Shown one piece after another: positions 8,984 through 17,449 of a DNA stretch of 64,000 nt. The stretch is from Stutzerimonas kunmingensis. Lineage in GTDB: Bacteria > Pseudomonadota > Gammaproteobacteria > Pseudomonadales > Pseudomonadaceae. Under the pieces are notes generated by a model. The model did no database searches. It worked only from the letters and a program-made list of their open reading frames with translations, and was not told where the DNA came from. Position numbers and translations under genes: made by a program. Numbering within the stretch: position 1 is the first letter of the stretch; each line of letters opens with the position of its first letter. Location of the stretch: contig NZ_CP090366.1 in assembly GCF_021432085.1 (NCBI RefSeq), positions 4,588,001-4,652,000 on the forward strand, read 5' to 3'.

Positions 8984-9340
8984 GTACTCCATCTTCAAAA
9001 AAGCAGAACAAGGATTGGTGGACGGAGAACATAACGATCAATCTTCTAGTTCTCCTTACGATCCGCCCGCACTCTACAAGCCGATGCCAATTTCGTAAGC
9101 CAACCGGATAAAGCAGCCGAGCCCGAACATTCTGTCCGATTATGATCTAAGATATGAAAGAAGGTAATTTTTACCGGAAAAAAACTAAGCGACTATATTA
9201 ATTCTGTTGAGGTAGATTATGTAGAGGCTCGCAGAATAATCAACGGCTCTGATCAGCATTAACTTATAGCCGGCTATGCAAGAAAGCTTGAATCCATCCT
9301 AAGAAAAACGTCCTCGGCAAAGAAAAGCTTCGCTCCATGA
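8973..9340 (+). pseudogene. Decayed small gene in the immunity cluster
   Basis: The ~350-bp gap after the immunity gene is not empty. An ATG at 8973, overlapping the immunity gene's end, opens a 41-codon frame (begins MAYRYSIFKKAEQ) to a TAA at 9096. The same frame continues protein-like for 22 more codons (ANRIKQPSPNILSDY...) to a TAA at 9165. One frame over, from about 9164, it continues as TGKKLSDYINSVEVDYVEAR to a TAA at 9260, then LIAGYARKLESILRKTSS to a TGA at 9338-9340. That last stop overlaps the ATG of the next gene exactly as ATGA. Two in-frame stops and one shift next to a poly-A run suggest one decayed gene of about 120 residues. The family is not recognised. Confidence 0.5.
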
Positions 9341-10098
9341 GACACGTACGGTTTTTAGCTCTGCTTATCTCACTAACGATGACTACCAGCGCACACGCAA
9401 GCACTTACACCATTTCATCCAACGACGACGGGGTGCCGGACATCTATACAGCAGACATGGAAGCGGGCACTCTGACGATCAAGCAGGGAACGGAAACGAC
9501 AATTATCACCGATATAGTTGGCTACGCAGGGCAGACAGCCAGAACGTTGGTACGGTTCAATGGCGGGCCCGCACTGAGCTATGAAAACTCTGGATCGAAT
9601 ACACATTTCGAAGTCTTTTATACCCTAAAAGTCAAAGATAATATCCCTCTTATCGACTGCATATACAGCAATATTCGCAACGGGCAGAATGGTGCCTCCA
9701 TTCGAAAAGCTGTTTGCAACCTTAAAAAAATATTATCGAGCGATTACCAGGATACAGCTTTCCGTTACACAGACGCCTGGATTGAGGAATCTAATAGAGT
9801 GTCCCTACAATCTGTTATGGCCGAGCCTGCTGAAGCCGCTGTAACACCCCTCGGCAAGCTAGGCGATGTGCTTGTTGGGCTGCGCTACGACTCGATTGAA
9901 GATCTAATGTCTGCTACTCCGAAAACCATAGCTTCAGTAGCCGGGAAAACTTATGTAGTGACCATCGGTAACGCTTATTTGGTGTATGACGTCGATGGTG
10001 TTACAGCATCAGCGCTGGATGTGGAAACGGACCCTGTAGCACATTCATTGAAGCGCCTGACAGCTACAGAGCTATTGCAAGCTATTAAGAAAAACTAA
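9337..10098 (+). CDS. Exported hypothetical protein, candidate immunity or accessory protein
   Basis: A 253-residue protein I cannot assign to a family. It has a clean signal peptide (MRHVRFLALLISLTMTTSAHA, then STYT), so it is periplasmic. The mature part starts with an Asp-rich stretch (SSNDDGVPDIYTADMEAG), has two cysteines about 17 residues apart in the middle (LIDC...AVC) that could form a disulphide, and ends in a Lys-rich tail. The start ATG overlaps the last stop of the decayed gene upstream, which places it in the same co-translated string as the effector and its immunity gene. Base composition is AT-rich like its neighbours. A role in protection against cell-wall effectors is plausible from position and location, not from sequence. 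Confidence 0.7.
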   Translation: MRHVRFLALLISLTMTTSAHASTYTISSNDDGVPDIYTADMEAGTLTIKQGTETTIITDIVGYAGQTARTLVRFNGGPALSYENSGSNTHFEVFYTLKVKDNIPLIDCIYSNIRNGQNGASIRKAVCNLKKILSSDYQDTAFRYTDAWIEESNRVSLQSVMAEPAEAAVTPLGKLGDVLVGLRYDSIEDLMSATPKTIASVAGKTYVVTIGNAYLVYDVDGVTASALDVETDPVAHSLKRLTATELLQAIKKN

Positions 10099-10133
10099 AT
10101 TTTCTCACCGCCTGATGCACCCACCCATTATTC

Positions 10134-10565
10134 ATGCTTAGATTCATACACGCCATAACCTATACTATTATAGCGGTGCTGACTGTCCCACTTACCGCAG
10201 CAACGGAACGTCTACCACCATTTTTTTACTGCAAATCGAAATCCGACAAAACCCTAGAGTTATATAAACAGAACAATACGATCAGCTATAAATTTGGGCA
10301 TCCGGGCCGCACACCCGACCTTGAATTAAATAGATTGGTGGATGAGGTTTACATATCAATAGGTAACGCGACCGGCAGCGAACTGAGTAACTCTGTCACG
10401 TTCACCAATAGCTCCTACTCGTATACGGTTATATCCACAATTAACAGAGTGACTGACGTCCAAATACCCGAGCACGGCATCCTAGTGAAGAAAAACTCAA
10501 AATACCTAAGTTATATCTCATGCATTCCAGCCTCCGTGCGCGGAAACCTGCTGGACGTTGAATAA
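10134..10565 (+). CDS. Small exported hypothetical protein at the end of the T6SS island
   Basis: A 143-residue protein with an N-terminal signal peptide (MLRFIHAITYTIIAVLTVPLTAA). The mature part starts near LPPFFYCKSKSDKTLELY and ends with KYLSYISCIPAS, giving one cysteine near each end of a short beta-rich sequence. That outline recalls small periplasmic lysozyme-inhibitor folds such as MliC, but I see no diagnostic motif and would not name it so. It lies 35 bp after the previous exported gene and shares its AT-rich composition. The core genome's GC level returns just after it, so it probably marks the distal edge of the acquired effector island. Confidence 0.65.
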   Translation: MLRFIHAITYTIIAVLTVPLTAATERLPPFFYCKSKSDKTLELYKQNNTISYKFGHPGRTPDLELNRLVDEVYISIGNATGSELSNSVTFTNSSYSYTVISTINRVTDVQIPEHGILVKKNSKYLSYISCIPASVRGNLLDVE

Positions 10566-10682
10566 TTGCCTAAAGCGGCGACTACTTGTTGCCTGCGGTG
10601 CAAAACATACGACTTCTTATTGCCATCACCCCACAACCCTGCCATAAACGCGCACTCGCCATGACGCTACAAGGATGTACCG

Positions 10683-12554
10683 ATGCGATTGCTGCGCCGA
10701 GCCCTGGGGGCTGTCTTGTTGTTGGCCGTGCTGGTCGTGGGGGTCGGGCTGTATTTCGTGGCCTACCCGAACCTTCCAGAGTACGAAGCGCCCGAAGCGC
10801 TGCATTATCTGGAGCAGTGGGACACCACGCAGCGGCAGACCTATTACTACACGCCGCAAGGCACCCAGGTTAAGGGACTGGAGTACGACTGGTTCCGTGC
10901 GCTGGAGCGGCCCTTCAGCCGGGACAGGTTCGCCACGCCCGACTACCTCGCGCGCTTCGGCTTTCTGGTCGATCCCGCACAGCAAGCCACCGCGCTGAAC
11001 CCCGGCAACCTGCCGGTCGGCTTTGCCCGCCACGAGGATGATGAGACCGGTCGCGCCTATCTGGATGTGACCTGCGCTGCCTGCCACACCGGCGAGCTGC
11101 GCTACGGGGGTCAGGCCATTCGTATCGACGGCGGCGCGGCGATGCATTCGCTGGCCTCCACCGTGCCGACCTTGCGCGGTGGAGCCTTTGGCCAGGCGCT
11201 GGGCATGAGCATGGCCTTCACCTACTACAACCCGCTCAAGTTCCGTCGCTTCGCCGTGCAGGTGCTGGGCGAGCGTTACGAGCGGGACCGCGCGCAGTTG
11301 CGCCACGACTTCAAGCAGGTGCTCGACCGTCTGCTCGGTACGGCCTACAACGACTGGCACCGCGGGCTCTACCCCACCGAAGAAGGCTTCGGCCGTACCG
11401 ATGCGTTCGGTCGCATCGCCAACAGCGTGTTCGGCGACACCATCGATCCGGCGAATTACCGCGTGGCCAACGCGCCGGTGAGCTACCCGCATCTGTGGGA
11501 TATCTGGAAGTTCGACTGGGTGCAGTGGAACGGCTCGGCCATGCAGCCGATGGCGCGCAATATCGGCGAGGCGCTGGGTGTTGGCGCCACGCTGCGGCTG
11601 CTGCATGAGAACGGCCAGCCCGTCTCCGAAGCCGAGCGCTACGCATCGGGCGTTCGCGTACGAGACCTGCACAGGCTGGAAACCACGCTCATGCAGCTGG
11701 CCCCGCCCCGCTGGCCCGAAGACGTGCTGGGCGCGATCGATCTCACGCAGGCCAGCCTCGGTCGCGCGCTGTACAAGGAAAACTGCGCGCATTGCCACGA
11801 CGCCAGGCCCAAGCCGGTCGACAAGCGTTTCGCTGCCGAGCGCGACCCCGAGTGGCGCATGAAGGTGATCCCCACCTCCTTCGTCGGTACCGATCCGACC
11901 ACGGCCGACAATATCGCCGACCACCGCTTCGACCTGACCCGTCTGGGCTGGACTCAGGACGAGCTGGATCGTCTGGATGTGCAGCTGTATGGCGCGCCAG
12001 CCGGCCCGCTCGATCTCGCCAGCCTGTCCAGCGCCAAGGGGCTGGCCTATATCACGGCCTATGTCGAAGAGCGCGCCTACCGTGACGCCGGCATCGACGA
12101 GGTCGAGCGCGCGGAATTCGACGGCTTCGGCCTGCCGATCGGCGTGCAGGAACTGCGCGGCTACAAGACACGTCCGCTGGACGGCATCTGGGCGACGCCG
12201 CCGTTCCTGCATAACGGCTCGGTCCCCACTCTGTTCCAGCTGCTGTCGCCGGTCGCCGAACGGCAGAAGCAGTTCTGGGTGGGTAGTCGCGAATACGATC
12301 CGCAGCACGTAGGTATCCGCACCGAGCGCTTCGACGGCGGCTTTCTGCTGGATACCGCGATCACCGGCAACGGCAACCGCGGCCATGAATTCCGCGCCGG
12401 CTGCCGTGGCAACGGCGTGATCGGCCGGGCACTGGCACCGCACGAGCGCTGGGCGCTGGTCGAGTACCTCAAGGTGCTCGGCGACCCCCGCTTCGAGCCG
12501 CGCCTCGAGGAACTGCCGGCGCGCGCCCACAACCCCGGCCCACGCTGCCCCTGA
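10683..12554 (+). CDS. Di-haem cytochrome c, peroxidase/RoxA-like
   Basis: A 623-residue protein with an N-terminal membrane anchor or uncleaved signal (residues ~8-28) and two c-type haem sites: CAACH near residue 135 and CAHCH near 365. The second half carries the cytochrome-c-peroxidase/MauG-like core, including TPPFLHNGSVPTLFQLL around 500. Its size and two well-separated CxxCH motifs place it in the group of large di-haem enzymes that includes the rubber oxygenase RoxA; the substrate here is unknown. It acts on the periplasmic side. AAGGA precedes the ATG at a good distance. The catalase-like gene follows 20 bp downstream, so the two are very likely co-transcribed and may jointly handle peroxide. 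Confidence 0.82.
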   Translation: MRLLRRALGAVLLLAVLVVGVGLYFVAYPNLPEYEAPEALHYLEQWDTTQRQTYYYTPQGTQVKGLEYDWFRALERPFSRDRFATPDYLARFGFLVDPAQQATALNPGNLPVGFARHEDDETGRAYLDVTCAACHTGELRYGGQAIRIDGGAAMHSLASTVPTLRGGAFGQALGMSMAFTYYNPLKFRRFAVQVLGERYERDRAQLRHDFKQVLDRLLGTAYNDWHRGLYPTEEGFGRTDAFGRIANSVFGDTIDPANYRVANAPVSYPHLWDIWKFDWVQWNGSAMQPMARNIGEALGVGATLRLLHENGQPVSEAERYASGVRVRDLHRLETTLMQLAPPRWPEDVLGAIDLTQASLGRALYKENCAHCHDARPKPVDKRFAAERDPEWRMKVIPTSFVGTDPTTADNIADHRFDLTRLGWTQDELDRLDVQLYGAPAGPLDLASLSSAKGLAYITAYVEERAYRDAGIDEVERAEFDGFGLPIGVQELRGYKTRPLDGIWATPPFLHNGSVPTLFQLLSPVAERQKQFWVGSREYDPQHVGIRTERFDGGFLLDTAITGNGNRGHEFRAGCRGNGVIGRALAPHERWALVEYLKVLGDPRFEPRLEELPARAHNPGPRCP

Positions 12555-12574
12555 CCCGTACAAGGATCTGCCTC

Positions 12575-13711
12575 ATGCTGACAAGACTCTGGCTCTGGAT
12601 CGGCCGCCTGCTGGGCCGGCTGCTGCTTGCCGTCACTGCTATCGGCCTGGCCGGCTGGGCGATCGCCGCCGTGCACTTTCACCTCACCCATCGTGGCCCC
12701 GTCTCCAGCGAAGAGGTCATCGCGCCGACTGAAGCGGCCGACACCCAGGCGATCATCGCCGACGCCATCGCCGTGGTGGAACAGCACAGCGAGAACACCC
12801 GTGTGCTGCGCGACGCCCATGCCAAGGCCCACGGCTGCGTGCGCGCCGAGGTCAGCGTGCGCGCCGACCTGCAGCCCATGCTGCGCCAGGGCGTTTTCAG
12901 CGAACCGGGCAAGACCTGGCAGGCCTGGGTGCGACTGTCCAACGGCAACGCCTATCCGCAGTTCGACCGCATCCGGGACGCGCGTGGTATGGCGATCAAG
13001 CTGCTCGACGTGCCGGGGGAAAAGCTCTCGCGCGACCCGCGCCATGCCGGCGAGCAGGACTTCGTAATGTTCAACCATCCGGTGTTCTTCGTGCGCGACG
13101 TCGCCGAGTACCGCAGCAACTTCGCCGCCCAGGCGCAGGGCAAGAAGGCGCTGGCGTTCTTCCCGAGCGTTGATCCGCGCAGCTGGGAGCTGCGCCATCT
13201 GTTTATCGCGTTGCAGACCCTGGCGCCTGCACCGCAAAGCCCGGTTGCCACCACCTACAGCTCGGTGGCGCCCTACAAGTTCGGTCCGCATAACATCAAG
13301 TACCGGGTCATCCCGACGCCGGAGAACTGCCCGACCTACCAGCTGCCCGAGCAGAACCGCGACCTGCCGAATTTCCTGCGCAGTGCGCTCTACCAGCAGC
13401 TGTCCCTCGACCGCGCGCCCGCCTGCTTCGCCCTGCAGGTGCAGCGGCAGAACGCCGAGCACTACATGCCCATTGAGGACACCAGCATCGAGTGGGACGA
13501 AGCCATCGCGCCATTCGAGACGGTCGCCGACATCCGCCTCCCGCCGCAGGACTTCGACAGCCCCGAGCAGAATCTCGCCTGCGATAACCTCAGCTTCAAC
13601 CCCTGGCACGCACTGCCGGAGCATCGCCCCATCGGCGGCATCAATCGGCTGCGCAAGGCGGTGTACGAGGCGATCAGCAGCTATCGGCTCGAGCGTAACG
13701 GCGCACTTTGA
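12575..13711 (+). CDS. Membrane-anchored catalase-like haem protein
   Basis: A 378-residue catalase-superfamily protein, shorter than classical catalases (~480+). Residues ~5-35 are one transmembrane segment, so the enzyme probably faces the periplasm. Recognisable catalase elements are the distal-histidine region near AHGCVRAEV, the VRLSNGN/RGMAIKLLD block at about 110-145, DFVMFNHPVFFV, and FNPWHALPEHRPIGGINRLR near the end followed by the tyrosine expected to ligate haem (KAVY). Proteins of this type are often annotated as catalase family protein or SrpA-like. AAGGA lies upstream of the ATG. Pairing with the di-haem cytochrome just upstream suggests a common role in peroxide or organic-oxidation chemistry; activity is unproven. 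Confidence 0.82.
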   Translation: MLTRLWLWIGRLLGRLLLAVTAIGLAGWAIAAVHFHLTHRGPVSSEEVIAPTEAADTQAIIADAIAVVEQHSENTRVLRDAHAKAHGCVRAEVSVRADLQPMLRQGVFSEPGKTWQAWVRLSNGNAYPQFDRIRDARGMAIKLLDVPGEKLSRDPRHAGEQDFVMFNHPVFFVRDVAEYRSNFAAQAQGKKALAFFPSVDPRSWELRHLFIALQTLAPAPQSPVATTYSSVAPYKFGPHNIKYRVIPTPENCPTYQLPEQNRDLPNFLRSALYQQLSLDRAPACFALQVQRQNAEHYMPIEDTSIEWDEAIAPFETVADIRLPPQDFDSPEQNLACDNLSFNPWHALPEHRPIGGINRLRKAVYEAISSYRLERNGAL

Positions 13712-13838
13712 CGCGACCGTCGTGGTCCATCCGCCGGCCGTTGCCGACCACGGGCCATCCGGTCCTGTCTTGCCGGGCAGAGCCCTGCTAGCATCAATCG
13801 GGACTCCATCGCCCGACATAGGCACCCGTTTGCAGCAG

Positions 13839-14987
13839 ATGAGCGCCACCCTGTCCTCGTCTCCCGGTTCGGTGACCCTCGATCCAGGGGCTTCACCATT
13901 GCGGGCGCACATCGTCGGTGACTGGACCCTCGCCCATTACGCAGCGCTGCGTCGTGAGGTGCAGCGGCTCAGGGCGCGGATCGACGAGCGCAGCCAGATC
14001 GAGCTGAGCGGGCTGGGTGCACTGGATACGGCAGGCGCCGGCCTGCTGGTGGAATTGCTGGGGCCCGAGCGGATCGCCGCCATCGCCGCCTGGGCGCCGC
14101 AATTGCCGGTCGAACGCCTGGCGCTGCTGCGCACCGTCGCCAGCGCCCTGGATCAACCGGATGCCGCCGAGCCGCCGCGTGGCTATGCCTTCGGCGACAT
14201 ACTGGCCCACGTCGGTCGCACCGTCGCTGCGGTATGGAAGCAGCAGCGCATGCTGCTCGGCTTTATCGGCCTGACCCTGCAGACGCTGCTGCTCACCCTG
14301 CCAAGACCGCGGCGCTGGCGGCTGACCTCACTGGCCGTACATATCGAGCAGACCGGGCTGGACGCGGTGCCGATCGTCGCGCTGCTGACTTTTCTGGTCG
14401 GCGCGGTGGTGGCCTTTCTTGGCGCGACGGTGCTCGCCGACTTCGGCGCGACCATCTACACCGTCAACCTGGTGGGCTTTTCCTTCCTGCGCGAATTCGG
14501 CGTGCTGCTGGCGGCGATCCTGCTCGCCGGGCGCAGCGCCAGCGCCTTCGCCGCGCAGATCGGCTCGATGAAGTCCAATGAAGAGATCGACGCCATCCGC
14601 ACCCTCGGCCTGAGCCCGTTCGAGCTGCTGGTGCTGCCGCGGGTGCTGGCGATGCTGATCACGCTGCCGATCCTGACCTTCGTCGGCATGCTCAGCGGCA
14701 TCGCCGGCGGGCTGGTGGTGTGCGTGCTGGCGCTGGACATCTCGCCGACGATGTTCTTCAACATCATGGCGCGCGATATCGCCGTCAGCCATTTCCTGGT
14801 CGGGCTGAGCAAGGCCCCGATATTCGCCTTCATCATCGCGGTGATCGGCTGTCTGGAAGGCTTCAAGGTCAGCGGCAGCGCGCAGTCGGTGGGCGAGCAC
14901 ACCACCTCCAGCGTGGTCCAGGCAATCTTCATGGTGATCCTGCTGGACGCCATCGCCGCGCTGTTCTTCATGGAGATGGGTTGGTGA
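13839..14987 (+). CDS. MlaE-type lipid ABC permease with N-terminal STAS domain
   Basis: A 382-residue fusion. Residues ~10-110 look like a STAS domain (IELSGLGALDTAGAGLLVELL), normally a separate MlaB-like subunit. Residues ~130-382 are the MlaE/YrbE permease with about five membrane helices, including the conserved NEEIDAIRTLGLSPFELLVLPR and SVGEHTTSSVVQAIF blocks. The open frame extends upstream through the catalase-like gene in another frame; I chose the ATG at 13839 because it precedes the STAS domain and follows the intergenic gap, although its ribosome-binding site is weak. It is the first of four overlapping or abutting genes for a phospholipid or sterol-type MCE transporter of the inner membrane. 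It is not the canonical mla operon, which would include mlaC and a separate mlaB. Confidence 0.9.
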   Translation: MSATLSSSPGSVTLDPGASPLRAHIVGDWTLAHYAALRREVQRLRARIDERSQIELSGLGALDTAGAGLLVELLGPERIAAIAAWAPQLPVERLALLRTVASALDQPDAAEPPRGYAFGDILAHVGRTVAAVWKQQRMLLGFIGLTLQTLLLTLPRPRRWRLTSLAVHIEQTGLDAVPIVALLTFLVGAVVAFLGATVLADFGATIYTVNLVGFSFLREFGVLLAAILLAGRSASAFAAQIGSMKSNEEIDAIRTLGLSPFELLVLPRVLAMLITLPILTFVGMLSGIAGGLVVCVLALDISPTMFFNIMARDIAVSHFLVGLSKAPIFAFIIAVIGCLEGFKVSGSAQSVGEHTTSSVVQAIFMVILLDAIAALFFMEMGW

Positions 14988-15769
14988 CGAGCAACGACTC
15001 GCTGATTCAGGTACGCGGACTGGTCAATCGCTTTGGCAGCCAGACCGTGCACGAGAATCTCGACCTGGACATCCGCCGTGGCGAGATTCTCGGCGTGGTC
15101 GGCGGTTCTGGCACCGGCAAGTCGGTGCTGCTGCGCAGCATCGTCGGCCTGCGCCGGCCCAACGCCGGCAGCGTAACGGTATTTGGCGAGAACCTGCTGG
15201 AACTGTCGGCCGCGCGCCGCTCACAGCTGGAACGACGCTTCGGCGTGCTGTTCCAGCGTGGCGCACTGTTCACCTCGCTGAATCTGCAGGAGAACGTCGC
15301 CCTGCCGCTGATCGAGCACGCCGGCCTCGAACGCAAGGATGCCGAGCATCTGGCGCGACTGAAGCTGGCGCTGGCCGGCCTGCCAGCGGACGCCGCCTGC
15401 AAGTACCCCGACGAGCTGTCCGGCGGCATGATCAAGCGCGCCGCCCTGGCCCGGGCGCTGGCGCTGGACCCGGAAGTACTGTTTCTCGACGAGCCCACCG
15501 CCGGCCTCGACCCCATCGGCGCGGCAGCCTTCGACCAGCTGATCCTGACCCTGCGAGACGCGCTGGGCCTCAGCGTGTTTCTGGTGACCCACGATCTGGA
15601 TACGCTCTATACCATCTGCGACCGGGTCGCCGTGCTGTCGCGCAAGCGCGTGCTGGTGGCCGATCGCCTGGAGGTGGTGGAAGCCACCGACGACGCCTGG
15701 ATTCGCGACTACTTCCACGGCCCACGTGGCCGGGCGGCGCAACAGGCTGCCGACTTGCAGGAGACCTGA
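14984..15769 (+). CDS. MlaF-type ABC transporter ATPase
   Basis: A 261-residue ABC ATPase starting at GTG 14984, overlapping the permease stop as GTGA. Walker A is GGSGTGKSVLLR (about residues 38-49), the signature is LSGGMIKRAALARALA, Walker B is VLFLDEPTAGLDP, and the switch histidine is in LVTHDL. The sequence GKSVLLRSIVGL and the GGMIKR signature are typical of MlaF rather than of amino-acid or metal importers. It powers the adjacent STAS-MlaE permease. The MCE gene starts one base after its stop. Confidence 0.92.
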   Translation: MTSNDSLIQVRGLVNRFGSQTVHENLDLDIRRGEILGVVGGSGTGKSVLLRSIVGLRRPNAGSVTVFGENLLELSAARRSQLERRFGVLFQRGALFTSLNLQENVALPLIEHAGLERKDAEHLARLKLALAGLPADAACKYPDELSGGMIKRAALARALALDPEVLFLDEPTAGLDPIGAAAFDQLILTLRDALGLSVFLVTHDLDTLYTICDRVAVLSRKRVLVADRLEVVEATDDAWIRDYFHGPRGRAAQQAADLQET

Positions 15770-15770
15770 C

Positions 15771-16709
15771 ATGGAAACCCGTGCCCATCACGTGCTGATC
15801 GGCCTGTTCACCGTCCTGGCAGTCGGCGGCGCCCTGCTGTTCGCCCTCTGGCTGGGTAAGTCGAGCATGGATCGCGAATACAACTATTACGAGATCAGCT
15901 TCAATCGCGCGGTCAGCGGGCTGTCCAACGGCAGCTCTGTGGAGTACAGCGGCATCAAGGTCGGCGACGTCGAAGCGCTGTGGCTCGAGCCGGACGACCC
16001 GCGCAAGGTGCGGGCGCGCATCCGCGTCTATTCCGGCACGCCGATCAAGCAGGACACCCGCGCCCGTCTGGCGCTGGCCAACATCACCGGCAGCATGATC
16101 ATCCAGCTGCACAGCGGCACGCCGCAGAGCCCGCCGCTGGAGGGCAAGCGCGGCGAGCCGCCGCTGATCATCGCCGACCCGTCGCCGCTGAGCGCGTTGC
16201 TGGAGAACGGCGAAGACCTGATGACCAACATCAACAACCTGCTGCGCAGCGCCAACCTGATGCTCTCCGAGGACAACGCCGGGCGCATCGGCCGTACCCT
16301 GGCCAATCTGGAGCAGGCGACCAGCGTGCTGGCCGAACAGCGTGGCGATCTGAGCGAAGCGCTGACCCAGCTCGCCCAACTGGGCCAGCGGACCAACACT
16401 GCGCTGGAGGAAATCACCCGCCTGACCCAGAACGCCAACGGCCTCATCGACGATGAAGGTCGCCAGCTGCTGAGCACTGCCGGCGAGTCGATGGCGGCAC
16501 TGGAACGCGCCACCTCGCGGCTGGACGCCCTGCTGGCAGACAACCAGGGCGCGCTGAACAACGGCCTGCAAGGCTTCAGCGATCTGGGCCCGGCGATCAA
16601 CGAACTGCGCGGCACCCTCGGCGCGCTGCGTCGCGTCACCCAGCGCCTCGAAGACAATCCAAGCGGTTTCCTCCTCGGCCGCGAGAAGATTCAGGAGTTC
16701 ACCCCATGA
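15771..16709 (+). CDS. MlaD-type MCE-domain protein
   Basis: A 312-residue protein with one N-terminal transmembrane helix (VLIGLFTVLAVGGALLFALWLG) and a single MCE domain at about residues 40-120 (FNRAVSGLSNGSSVEYSGIKVGDV). The rest is a long alpha-helical, coiled-coil-like stretch (residues ~150-300) rich in Leu, Ala and Gln. MCE proteins oligomerise into a ring or tube that conducts lipid from the permease across the periplasm. At this length it resembles the substrate-binding MCE subunit of PqiB-like or Mkl-like systems rather than the shorter E. coli MlaD. It follows the ATPase by one base and overlaps the lipoprotein gene by four. Confidence 0.9.
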   Translation: METRAHHVLIGLFTVLAVGGALLFALWLGKSSMDREYNYYEISFNRAVSGLSNGSSVEYSGIKVGDVEALWLEPDDPRKVRARIRVYSGTPIKQDTRARLALANITGSMIIQLHSGTPQSPPLEGKRGEPPLIIADPSPLSALLENGEDLMTNINNLLRSANLMLSEDNAGRIGRTLANLEQATSVLAEQRGDLSEALTQLAQLGQRTNTALEEITRLTQNANGLIDDEGRQLLSTAGESMAALERATSRLDALLADNQGALNNGLQGFSDLGPAINELRGTLGALRRVTQRLEDNPSGFLLGREKIQEFTP

Positions 16710-17332
16710 GCCGCCTAGCGCTGTTCCGCCCTCTCGCCCTCGCGACGCTGCTCGGCACGCTTTCGGCCTGCACCTTGCTGCCCGACGCCGAACCAATCCG
16801 GGTGTTTCTGCTGCCGACCGGCGACGTGCCGGCAAATCAGTCCACTGGCACCTTGCGCCAGGCACTGCGTATTCATACCCCCCATGCAAGCCGCATCCTT
16901 GCCGGGCCACGCATCGCCGTGGTGCCGAACGGCAACCAGATCAGCAGCTATCAGGGCGCGCGCTGGGGCGATGCGGCACCGACGCTACTGCGCGACCGCT
17001 TGGTCGAGCAGTTCAGGCAAGGCGGGCAGGCAGCGGCAGTGAGCAATGAGGAAAGCAACCTGTTCGCCGAGCTGGAGCTGTTCAGCGATCTGAGGGCGTT
17101 TCAAAGCGAATACATCGACGGCCGCCCTCATGTGCGGATCCGTCTCGACGCGCAGCTCGCCTCGACCGCTGACCAGCGGATTCTCGCCAGTCGCCGCTTC
17201 GACATTCTCCAGCCCGCCCACAGCCCACAACTGGAAAGCGTCGTAGATGCCTTCGCCCAGGCCAGCGACGAGCTGAGTCAGCAGTTGCAAGGCTGGGTCG
17301 TGGCGGTAGCAAAAAGCCATCCCGCGCAGTGA
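16706..17332 (+). CDS. PqiC/YmbA-type auxiliary lipoprotein of the MCE transporter
   Basis: A 208-residue lipoprotein. The signal peptide ends in the lipobox LSAC (Cys22), so it is lipidated; Asp is not at the +2 position, favouring the outer membrane. The mature sequence fits the ABC-type transport auxiliary lipoprotein family (IRVFLLPTGD, ILAGPRIAVVPNGNQISSYQGARWGDAAP, ILASRRFDI). PqiC-like proteins are thought to dock the MCE tube at the outer membrane. The ATG overlaps the MCE gene's stop as ATGA. It is the last gene of the four-gene lipid-transport operon. Confidence 0.88.
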   Translation: MSRLALFRPLALATLLGTLSACTLLPDAEPIRVFLLPTGDVPANQSTGTLRQALRIHTPHASRILAGPRIAVVPNGNQISSYQGARWGDAAPTLLRDRLVEQFRQGGQAAAVSNEESNLFAELELFSDLRAFQSEYIDGRPHVRIRLDAQLASTADQRILASRRFDILQPAHSPQLESVVDAFAQASDELSQQLQGWVVAVAKSHPAQ

Positions 17333-17449
17333 AAACCGGCGAAAAAGTCGATTAAAGACGCTGAACCGCAGTTTTATTGACTCAGGCTAAGCGTAACCTT
17401 CAGGGCAATCGCTTAGCATGCGAACTATCGCTTCAAGTAAGGAACGCCC

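Noticed and set aside
10626-12563. 645-codon open frame on the minus strand
   Set aside because: Complement of the di-haem cytochrome gene, whose plus-strand product has two CxxCH motifs; the minus translation shows no family features.
12161-13912. 583-codon minus-strand frame
   Set aside because: Antisense to the cytochrome and catalase-like genes; composition and lack of motifs mark it as shadow.
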